Below, one piece after another: positions 6,385 to 12,767 of a stretch of DNA of 14,132 nucleotides. The notes beneath the pieces are model-generated. The model was given only the letters and a program-made list of their open reading frames with translations, had not been told where the DNA came from and did no database searches. Positions within the stretch are counted from its first letter, which is position 1. The number at the start of each line of letters is the position of its first letter. The position numbers and the translations under genes were made by a program. Origin of the DNA: Alphaproteobacteria bacterium (GTDB taxonomy: Bacteria; Pseudomonadota; Alphaproteobacteria; UBA8366); assembly GCA_030743445.1 (NCBI GenBank), contig JASLSL010000093.1, forward strand, positions 1 through 14,132, given 5' to 3'.

Positions 6385-8067
6385 CTATCCAGCCTTGGTT
6401 TCGCCCGCCGCCGGCCCTTGCCAGCGCACCGGCTCCGGTTTGACCCGATCCGCCTCGATCCACGCGTTCAAGTCGCGCTTCAGGACCTTGCCGTTCGAGG
6501 TCAGTGGCATGCTCTCGAGGCGAAGAAAGTATTCCGGCATGTCGTATTTGGACAGGCCCGCGTCGTCGAGGTGCCTTAGCAGCGCCTCGCCGTCCAGGTC
6601 CCGGCCGGGGCGCAGGGTCACCGCGAGGCAGACCTTCTCGCCGAGCCGCGGATCGTCGACCGGCACGGCGGCGGCGCGCTCAACCGCGTGGTGGCGCATC
6701 GCCAACGCCTCGATGCGGGCCGGAAATATGTTGTGGCCACCGCGAACGATCACGTCCTTCAGGCGGCCGGTGATGGTGAGGTAGCCCGCTTCGTCGACCC
6801 GGCCGAGGTCGCCGGTCATGAACCAGCCTTGCGTGTTGAACGCGTCCTCGTTCGCCTGCGCGTCGTCGAAGTAGCCGAGCATCAGGCTGGCGCCGCGCCC
6901 GCCGATCTCGCCGATCTCGCCGGCCGGCGCGTGCGCATTCTGGTCCTGCTCGGACCAGATACGGACTTCGTAGCCGGCGCAGGCGCGCCCCGAAGTCCCG
7001 GCGATCAGCTCGGGCGGGTCATGGGGCATGGTGTAGTGGTGCGAGCACGCCTCGGTCATGCCGTAGCCGCTTTGCGGCGCGATATCCAATGCGATCAGCT
7101 CCTCGACCACCGCGGCCGGCACCGCCGCACCCGAAATTCGGAAGCCCTCGAGGTCCGGTAGTGCGCCATGGTCGCTGGCCCGGAGTTCTGCCAGCAGGTC
7201 GATGGCGTGGGTCGGCACCCCGAAGAGGAACGTCGCCGCGGTCTCGCCGAGCCGATCGACCAGGCTCTCGCCCGCCGGCAAGTCATGGATCACCAGCTCC
7301 GCCCCGACGGCCAAGGCGCTGACCAGCGCGCCGAAGCCGAGATTGTGGCTCAGCGGGCTCATCGTGTAGATCCGCGAATTGGCGCCGAAATTCCAGTCGG
7401 ATGCGATCACCCGGGCGTTCGCCAGCAGCGTGTTGTCGGTGTGGAGCACGCCCTTGGGTGCCTCCGTGGTGCCCGACGTGAACGGCAGATAGACGACGCT
7501 GTCGGGATCATCCGCGGGCGCCGGCTCGCCCGGTTGCGTGTCGAGCAGCCCGTCGAAGGGGGGAGCGTCCGTGACGTTGTTATCCAGCCGATAGACGTGC
7601 TTCAGGGACTCGATCCCGGCGAGCGCCGGCTCGATATGGCGCCGGTCGGCATCGGCGCCATGGCCGGGCTGCATGACCAGTGCCGCGGCCGACATACGCC
7701 GCAACAGCTCCAGGATATCGGCGACCGTGTGGTCGCGATGCAGCGACGGGGCACAGACATAGCCGTTGCGCGAGCAGGCGAGGAGTACCACCGCCGCCTC
7801 GACCCGCCCCGGCAGCCACACCGCGACCGGCTGTCTCGGCTCGACCCCGCAGCGGTGCAAATCGGCGGCGAAGCGATCGCTAACATCGAGCAACTCGCGG
7901 TAGGTTAGGCGCCGTCCCCGGTCGCGGATCGCCCAGGCGTCGGGCGCACCCTCCGCCCGGTCGCGGGCCAGGCGATAGATCGTCTCGTCGCGCCAGAAGC
8001 CGGCGCCATAATGCGCGTCCAGCCGGTCCTGGCTCGGGCGTATGGTGATCGAGGTCGTGCCGGTCAT
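6385..8067 (-). CDS. AMP-forming acyl-CoA synthetase/ligase (ANL superfamily)
   Basis: 560 residues, full length for the family. It activates a carboxylic acid with ATP through an acyl-adenylate and then makes the CoA thioester. Core motifs are all present: phosphate loop TSGTTEAPKG (197-206), YGMTE (335-339), TGD (418-420) with GRLKD (434-438) at the hinge, GGHNIFPARIE (443-453), and the catalytic lysine K527 in SNGKVLK. The acyl-pocket region looks nearer to the cyclohexanecarboxylate/aryl/medium-chain acid ligases than to long-chain ligases, but that is an impression, not an alignment. It is the first gene of the minus-strand operon and so probably sets the entry reaction: CoA activation of the pathway acid. 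The ribosome site ahead of the ATG at 8067 is weak. No frameshift or missing key residue was seen. Confidence 0.92.
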   Translation of the reverse strand: MTGTTSITIRPSQDRLDAHYGAGFWRDETIYRLARDRAEGAPDAWAIRDRGRRLTYRELLDVSDRFAADLHRCGVEPRQPVAVWLPGRVEAAVVLLACSRNGYVCAPSLHRDHTVADILELLRRMSAAALVMQPGHGADADRRHIEPALAGIESLKHVYRLDNNVTDAPPFDGLLDTQPGEPAPADDPDSVVYLPFTSGTTEAPKGVLHTDNTLLANARVIASDWNFGANSRIYTMSPLSHNLGFGALVSALAVGAELVIHDLPAGESLVDRLGETAATFLFGVPTHAIDLLAELRASDHGALPDLEGFRISGAAVPAAVVEELIALDIAPQSGYGMTEACSHHYTMPHDPPELIAGTSGRACAGYEVRIWSEQDQNAHAPAGEIGEIGGRGASLMLGYFDDAQANEDAFNTQGWFMTGDLGRVDEAGYLTITGRLKDVIVRGGHNIFPARIEALAMRHHAVERAAAVPVDDPRLGEKVCLAVTLRPGRDLDGEALLRHLDDAGLSKYDMPEYFLRLESMPLTSNGKVLKRDLNAWIEADRVKPEPVRWQGPAAGETKAG

Positions 8068-8191
8068 TGCATCGGAGGCGAAATACTGAAGCCGCGGTTC
8101 AAGTCTGAAATTTCCTTACCGAGCTAGACCCTATAACGTATTCATACATCGCCGGTCATTCGCTTTATCCCGCCGGTCCCGGAGACGCCGC
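8068..8191. promoter_or_regulatory. divergent intergenic control region between the catabolic operon and the molybdenum hydroxylase operon
   Basis: These 124 bases separate two head-to-head operons and include the most AT-rich stretch around here (about 8086-8150), so both promoters should lie in it. A candidate minus-strand promoter is ATGACC (8154-8159, read on the minus strand) and TATAGG (8130-8135) with 18 bases between; each matches consensus in only four of six bases. On the plus strand TATAAC (8132-8137) could be a -10 box, but I see no good -35. The short palindrome GTAT-TC-ATAC (8138-8147) overlaps this area and could be an operator half-core. A GGAG ribosome site at 8181-8184 serves the plus-strand gene. 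No regulator gene is in the window. Confidence 0.45.
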
Positions 8192-9055
8192 ATGAAGCCG
8201 CCGCCGTTCGAGTATCACGATCCGACGACGATCCCGGAGGCTATTTCGCTTCTCGGCAGCTACGAGAACGCGCGGTTGCTGGCGGGCGGGCAATCGCTGA
8301 TGCCGATGCTCAACATGCGCTACGTGTTCCCGGACCATTTGATCGACCTCAACAAGGTCGGGGGGTTGGACTACATAAATACTGACGCCGACGGCGTCGA
8401 GATCGGCGGCATGACCCGGCAACGCGACATCGAGTTCTCGGACGAGTTGGCGGAGCATTGCCCCCTGCTCTCCGAGGCGATCCGGCATGTCGGCCATATC
8501 CAGACCCGCAACCGGGGCACCATGGGCGGCAGTCTCGCGCATCTCGATCCGGCGGCGGAAATCCCCATGGTCTGCGCCGCCATGGACGCAAGAATCCGAG
8601 CCCAAGGGCCGAACGGCGAGCGGACGATCCCGATTGCCGAGTTCGCGCTCGGCTTCATGACGACGGCGTTGGCGCCGGACGAAATGCTAGTCTCGGTCAG
8701 CCTGCCCGGCTGGGCCTCGGGCCACGGCGCCGGGTTCCAGGAGTTCGGCCGGCGCCACGGCGATTTCGCCATCGCATCGGCCGCCGCCCTGATCGAGGTC
8801 GGCGGCGACGGCAAGATCGCCCGGGCGTCGCTGACGATCAGCGGCGTCGGGCCGGTCCCGGTGCGGATCGAGGAGGCCGAGGAGGGTTTGGTCGGCGAGG
8901 CCGGATCGGACGGGGTCTTTGACACCGCGGCAGAGGCCTGCGGCGAACTCGAGGCGCTCGACGATATCCACGCGCCCGCGTCCTACCGGCAACACCTGGC
9001 GAAGGTGTTGGCCAAGCGCGCCCTGGCCCAGGCCTGGGAGAGGGCGGCGTCATGA
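8192..9055 (+). CDS. molybdenum hydroxylase FAD-binding (medium, CoxM-like) subunit
   Basis: 287 residues, usual length for the CoxM/HcrB/HmfB-type medium subunit. It binds FAD and passes electrons from the 2Fe-2S subunit to the acceptor. The FAD pyrophosphate motif LAGGQSLMP starts at A31-G-G-Q-S-L, and the second FAD motif T110-M-G-G-S is followed by AHLDPAAEIP, both standard. There is no cysteine-rich insert of the type that holds an extra 4Fe-4S cluster in 4-hydroxybenzoyl-CoA reductase. The ATG at 8192 has GGAG seven bases upstream. It is the first gene of the plus-strand operon, and its stop overlaps the next start (ATGA at 9052-9055). The subunit order medium-small-large is common in this family. 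Confidence 0.94.
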   Translation: MKPPPFEYHDPTTIPEAISLLGSYENARLLAGGQSLMPMLNMRYVFPDHLIDLNKVGGLDYINTDADGVEIGGMTRQRDIEFSDELAEHCPLLSEAIRHVGHIQTRNRGTMGGSLAHLDPAAEIPMVCAAMDARIRAQGPNGERTIPIAEFALGFMTTALAPDEMLVSVSLPGWASGHGAGFQEFGRRHGDFAIASAAALIEVGGDGKIARASLTISGVGPVPVRIEEAEEGLVGEAGSDGVFDTAAEACGELEALDDIHAPASYRQHLAKVLAKRALAQAWERAAS

Positions 9056-9543
9056 GCGCGACGAGGACGATTTCGGTCACGGTCAACGGCAAGGCCTACG
9101 AGCGCGAGGTCGAGGTCCGCGTGACCCTCGCCGACTTCCTGCGCCAGGAGCTCGGCCTGACCGGCACGCACCTGGGATGCGAGCACGGGGTGTGCGGCGC
9201 CTGCACGATCCAACTGAACGGACGCAGCGCGCGTTCGTGCCTGACCTTGGCGGTCCAGGCCGACGGGCAGGAGATCAAGACCGTCGAGGGCGTGGCACCC
9301 TCGGCCGACGAGCTGCATCCGCTGCAGGAAGCCCTTAGCGAGCATCACGGCCTGCAATGCGGCTTCTGCACGCCGGGCATATTGCTGACCCTGCTCGAAT
9401 TCCTCGACGACAACCCCGACCCGTCGGAGGCCGACATCCGGCTCGCCATCTCCGGCAACCTCTGCCGCTGCACCGGCTACCAGGGCATCGTCGATGCGGC
9501 GTTGGCGGCGGCCGAGCGGCTTCGGGGCGGTGCCGCCAAATGA
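9052..9543 (+). CDS. molybdenum hydroxylase 2Fe-2S (small, CoxS-like) subunit
   Basis: 163 residues, typical for the two-cluster iron-sulfur subunit that relays electrons from the molybdenum centre to FAD. The N-terminal plant-ferredoxin-type domain has C43, C48, C51 and C63. The C-terminal four-helix domain has C103-x2-C106 and C138-x-C140 in the QCGFCTPG and NLCRCTGY motifs. All eight cluster ligands are present, so the gene is intact. It overlaps its neighbours by ATGA on both sides, which indicates translational coupling and matched subunit production. Confidence 0.96.
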   Translation: MSATRTISVTVNGKAYEREVEVRVTLADFLRQELGLTGTHLGCEHGVCGACTIQLNGRSARSCLTLAVQADGQEIKTVEGVAPSADELHPLQEALSEHHGLQCGFCTPGILLTLLEFLDDNPDPSEADIRLAISGNLCRCTGYQGIVDAALAAAERLRGGAAK

Positions 9544-11882
9544 ACATGACCATGACCGTCATCGGCAAGCCGATGCTGCGGCTCGAGGACCCACGGCTGT
9601 TGCGCGGCGAGGCGCGCTTCATCGACGATATCAAGCTGGCGAACATGGCCGAGGCGGCGTTCGTCCGCTCGCCCAACGGCCATGCCTTGATCAAGGGCAT
9701 CGACGCCTCGGCGGCACTGGCCTTGCCCGGCGTCATGGCGGTCCTGACCTTGGACGACCTCAGGCCGCATCTCTCGGGCGAGCATCTGGTCGTCGGCCTG
9801 CCGAGCGAGGCCTACAAGCAGGACCGGAACCGCCCCGCCCTCTGCCGCGACGAGGCGGTCTACGTCGGCGAGCCGGTCGCCGTCGTCGTCGCCGAGAACC
9901 GGTATATCGCCGAGGACGCGGTCGATCTCGTGGCCGTCGATTACGACATCCTGCCGGCCGCATCCGATTGCCGCGCCGCGCTCGCCGAGGGCGCGCCGCC
10001 GGTCCACCGGGACGGCGCGGACAATCTGCTCGCCGAGTTCGACATGGAATACGGCGATGTCGACGCCGCCTTCGCGGGGGCGGCCCACGTCTTCGGGGAA
10101 TCGTTCTGGCAGCACCGCGGCGGCGGCCATTCGATCGAGTGCCGCGGCATGGTCGCCGACTACGACAAGCCGACCGACAAGCTGGTGCTGTGGAACTCGA
10201 CCCAGATGGCGCATTCCTCGCTTCGGGTGCTGGTCGAGATGCTGGGGCGCGACGAGAACCGGGTTCGCGTCGTGACCCCCGATATCGGCGGCGGCTTCGG
10301 ACCGAAGTTGGTGATCTATCAGGAAGAAGTGGTCGTCTCGATCGCCTCGATCGTGCTCGGCCGGCCGGTGAAATGGATCGAGGATCGCCGCGAGCATTTC
10401 ATGACCTCGACCCAGGAACGCGACCAGTACTGGGAGGTCGAGATCGCGGTCGACGACGCGGGCGGGATCCGGGGCATTCGCGGCTCGATCGTCCACGACC
10501 ACGGCGCCTACACGGCGCGCGGCATCAACCTACCGCAGAATTCGGGTGAGACCCTGCCCGGGCCCTACGTCGTGCCGGCCTACCGGATGAACGTCCGGCT
10601 CGCGCTGACCAACAAGGTGCCGGTGACCCCGGTCCGCGGCGCCGGCCACCCGCAGGCCTGCTTCGCGATGGAGCGGATGCTCGACCGGGTGGCGCGCGAG
10701 CTCGGCCTCGACCGCGCCGAGGTCCGGCGCCGCAACCTGATCCCGGCCGAGAGCATGCCCTATACCAAACCGTTGAAGTCGCGCAGCGGCGCACCGATCG
10801 TGCTCGACAGCGGCGACTTTCCGGCCTCCCAGCAGGCGGCGCTCGACAAGGCCGACTGGTCCGGCTTTGGCGCGCGCCAGCAGGCGGCGCTCGAGGACGG
10901 CCGCTACATCGGCATCGGCGTCGCCAATTTCGTCAAGGGCACCGGCCGCGGCCCGTTCGAGGAGGTGACCGTGCGGATCGGCGCCTCGGGCCGGGTCCAG
11001 GTCTATACCGGTGCCGCCGCGATCGGCCAGGGCACCGAGACGATGCTGGCCCAGATCGTCGCCGAAGAGCTCGGCGGCGAGGTCGCCAACATCACGGTCA
11101 CGACCGGCGACACGGCCCGAAACTCGCTCGGCATCGGGACCTCGAACAGCCGGGTGACCGTGGTCGCCGGCTCGTCGGCCCATGCGGCGGCGCGCAAGGT
11201 CCGCGACAAGGCGCTGCTGGTGGCCTCCCATCTGTTGGAGTTGCCGGTCGAGGAGTTGGAGATCGTCGGCGCCGAGATCCGCGCCAAGGGTGCGGACGAG
11301 CGGCGCAAGAACGTGTGGATCGCGCTCGCCGACGTCGCCAACGCGGTCGCCGGCACGCCCGGCTACGCGCTGCCCGGCGGGGTCGAGCCCGGCCTGGAGG
11401 CGACCGAGCGCCTGCTGTTCGACGCCATGCCCTACGTCAACGGCACCGCCGTCGCCGAGGTCGAGGTCGATCCCCATACCGGCGGGGTCGAGATCCTGAG
11501 CTACAAGATGACCCACGACTGCGGCCGGATGATCAATCCGATGATCGTCCACGGCCAGGTGATCGGCGGGGCCGCGCACGGCATCGGCAACGCGCTCTTC
11601 GAGTGGATGCAATATGACGCCATGGCGCAACCGCTGACCACCAACTACGCCGACTACCTACTGGTCACCGCGACCGAGCTGCCGCGCATCGAGGTCGTCC
11701 ACACCGAGACGCCCTCGCCGCTGAACGACCTGGGGGTGAAGGGGGTCGGCGAATGCGGCGTGATCCCGGCGGCGGCGGTATTGGCCTCGGCGATCGAGGA
11801 CGCCTTGACGCCGTTCGGTGTCCGCATCGCGCGGGCGCCGATCACGCCGCCCGACATCCTGGCGCTGATCCGGGCGGCGTAG
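9540..11882 (+). CDS. molybdenum hydroxylase molybdopterin-binding large subunit (xanthine dehydrogenase/CoxL family, not CO dehydrogenase)
   Basis: 780 residues from the ATG at 9540, which overlaps the preceding stop as ATGA; a longer frame from 9357 lies wholly inside the small-subunit gene and is not used. The subunit holds the Mo-cytosine (or molybdopterin) cofactor and the active site. Visible landmarks are the GGGFGPK cofactor motif (G250-G254), TPVRGAGHPQ at the active-site loop (V365-Q372), GQGTE with Q497, and the GVKGVGE motif giving catalytic E738. The loop lacks the cysteine of form I CO dehydrogenase (AYxCSFR) and differs from the form II AYRGAGR by V for Y and H for R, so the enzyme hydroxylates or dehydrogenates something else. 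Context suggests a (hetero)aromatic acid or its CoA ester. No signal peptide is seen; the complex is probably cytoplasmic, perhaps membrane-associated. A 307-base gap with repeats follows. Confidence 0.94.
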   Translation: MNMTMTVIGKPMLRLEDPRLLRGEARFIDDIKLANMAEAAFVRSPNGHALIKGIDASAALALPGVMAVLTLDDLRPHLSGEHLVVGLPSEAYKQDRNRPALCRDEAVYVGEPVAVVVAENRYIAEDAVDLVAVDYDILPAASDCRAALAEGAPPVHRDGADNLLAEFDMEYGDVDAAFAGAAHVFGESFWQHRGGGHSIECRGMVADYDKPTDKLVLWNSTQMAHSSLRVLVEMLGRDENRVRVVTPDIGGGFGPKLVIYQEEVVVSIASIVLGRPVKWIEDRREHFMTSTQERDQYWEVEIAVDDAGGIRGIRGSIVHDHGAYTARGINLPQNSGETLPGPYVVPAYRMNVRLALTNKVPVTPVRGAGHPQACFAMERMLDRVARELGLDRAEVRRRNLIPAESMPYTKPLKSRSGAPIVLDSGDFPASQQAALDKADWSGFGARQQAALEDGRYIGIGVANFVKGTGRGPFEEVTVRIGASGRVQVYTGAAAIGQGTETMLAQIVAEELGGEVANITVTTGDTARNSLGIGTSNSRVTVVAGSSAHAAARKVRDKALLVASHLLELPVEELEIVGAEIRAKGADERRKNVWIALADVANAVAGTPGYALPGGVEPGLEATERLLFDAMPYVNGTAVAEVEVDPHTGGVEILSYKMTHDCGRMINPMIVHGQVIGGAAHGIGNALFEWMQYDAMAQPLTTNYADYLLVTATELPRIEVVHTETPSPLNDLGVKGVGECGVIPAAAVLASAIEDALTPFGVRIARAPITPPDILALIRAA

Positions 11883-11920
11883 ACCAGGTGTGTGAGGGGG
11901 CGTCGCACTCGAGCAAAATA

Positions 11921-12066
11921 TTTCGTCATCCCGGACGGGACCGCAAAGCGGGGCCGATCCGGGACCCATTCCTGAGCGCCACTAAGCAGCACCGATCGAG
12001 CGGGGCAGGGCGCCGGAATGGGTCCCGGATCGCGCTCGCCTCGCTCGCTTGTCCGGGATGACGGAA
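11921..12066. repeat. 146-bp nested palindromic element (REP/MITE-like, no transposase)
   Basis: The outer arms TTTCGTCATCCCGGAC (11921-11936) and 12051-12066 are inverted repeats matching at 15 of 16 bases. The inner arms GATCCGGGACCCATTCC (11956-11972) and 12015-12031 match perfectly over 17 bases. The two spacers between inner and outer arms are both 19 bases, and the central loop is 42 bases. CGTCAT-CCCGG palindromes of this kind are, to my knowledge, dispersed in many alphaproteobacterial genomes. It sits between the large-subunit gene and coxG, where its RNA could fold strongly and stabilise or partly terminate the upstream message. Confidence 0.8.
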
Positions 12067-12133
12067 TTGAGGAAACTCGACGTCCCGCGCCGAACCAAAT
12101 CCCCGGTCTAGCTTGCGGGAACGGAACGCCGCC

Positions 12134-12189
12134 GGGACGATCGCAATCGGGACGATCGCAATTGGGACGATCGCTATCGGGAGGGATCG
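12134..12189 (+). repeat. 15-bp tandem repeat, three copies plus a degenerate fourth, ending at the coxG ribosome site
   Basis: GGGACGATCGCAATC (12134-12148) is followed by copies at 12149-12163 and 12164-12178, each differing from it by one base. A degenerate fourth copy, GGGAGGGATCG (12179-12189), supplies the Shine-Dalgarno sequence directly before the ATG at 12190. The units contain the palindrome CGATCG. The array could be an operator array or a slippage-prone spacer tuning coxG translation; both are inference. With 11883-11920 and 12067-12133 (no gene seen) and the palindrome, it completes the 307-base gap. Confidence 0.8.
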
Positions 12190-12738
12190 ATGAAACTGGA
12201 GAATTCGTTCGAGGTTCCCTCTCCGCCGGCCGAGGCGTGGCGGGTTCTGCTCGATATCGAGCGGATCGCACCCTGCATGCCGGGCGCCACCCTGACCGAA
12301 GCGGTCGACGATAAAACGTATAAAGGCGAGGTTTCGGTCCGCCTCGGCCCGGTGGCGCTGACCTTCTCGGGCACCGCCAAGTTCGAGGAGATCGACGATG
12401 CCAACCATCGAGCCCTGGTCAAGGCGCAAGGCAGCGATTCCAAGGGCCGCGGCGGCGCCAATGCGGAAATCGCGTTTCGTCTGGAGCCCTTCGGCGACGG
12501 CAGCCGGGTCGTGGTCGAGACCGACCTCGTCCTCTCGGGCTCGATCGCGCAGTACGGCCGCGGCGTGGGCATGATCCAAAGCGTCGCGGGCCAGCTCGTC
12601 GGCGAGTTCGCGACCAACCTCGAAGCCGAATTGCAGAAGTCCGAGGCGGCGCCCGCCGAGGCGGCCAAGCCGATCTCCGGCCTCGCTCTGATGTGGCGGG
12701 CGCTGCTTGATGCGATCCGCGGAATTTTCCGTCGATAG
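12190..12738 (+). CDS. coxG: CoxG-like SRPBCC protein (carbon monoxide dehydrogenase subunit G family)
   Basis: 182 residues. The first ~150 form a CoxG-type START/SRPBCC domain: MKLENSFEVPSPPAEAWRVLLD, then the signature IAPCMPGATLTE, YKGEVSVRLGPVALTFSG and the helix around GVGMIQSVAGQLVGEF. An Ala/Glu/Pro-rich linker (about 152-162) leads to a C-terminal amphipathic or hydrophobic helix, SGLALMWRALLDAIRGIFRR, which fits membrane attachment. In CO dehydrogenases, CoxG anchors the enzyme to the membrane, and a mycobacterial CoxG has been reported to carry menaquinone to it. Here it likely links a molybdenum hydroxylase to the quinone pool (inference). It lies between two large-subunit genes, so it could serve either. 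A strong GGGAGGG ribosome site lies about 4 bases before the ATG. Confidence 0.9.
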   Translation: MKLENSFEVPSPPAEAWRVLLDIERIAPCMPGATLTEAVDDKTYKGEVSVRLGPVALTFSGTAKFEEIDDANHRALVKAQGSDSKGRGGANAEIAFRLEPFGDGSRVVVETDLVLSGSIAQYGRGVGMIQSVAGQLVGEFATNLEAELQKSEAAPAEAAKPISGLALMWRALLDAIRGIFRR

Positions 12739-12754
12739 AGGCGGATTTCCTCTA
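12736..12754 (+). repeat. 6-bp perfect inverted repeat overlapping the coxG stop codon
   Basis: TAGAGG (12736-12741), whose first three bases are the coxG stop, is followed by a 7-base loop and CCTCTA (12749-12754). It lies in the 29-base gap before the second large-subunit gene, which has only a weak ribosome site. The hairpin is too short and lacks a T-run, so it is not a convincing terminator; chance is possible. Confidence 0.35.
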
Positions 12755-12767
12755 AGCTCGCCGCACC

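Noticed and set aside
6383..6463. Extended N-terminus for the QOR-type reductase starting at 6463
   Set aside because: The 27 added residues are Gly/Arg-rich, lie inside the CoA ligase gene and precede a normal family N-terminus at 6382.
9477..11630. Long minus-strand open frames (341 and 366 residues) opposite the first large subunit
   Set aside because: They are antisense to a gene with full domain motifs, are rich in Arg/Asp/Gly and match no fold I recognise. High GC at third positions keeps such frames open by chance.
12134..12189. CRISPR-like array
   Set aside because: Units are contiguous 15-mers with no spacers, and no cas genes are present.
11753..12314. Small frames through the palindrome and tandem repeat, one with a repeated GRSQS-like pentapeptide
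   Set aside because: The pentapeptide repetition is only the 15-base DNA repeat read in frame. The frames cross the palindrome and the coxG start.
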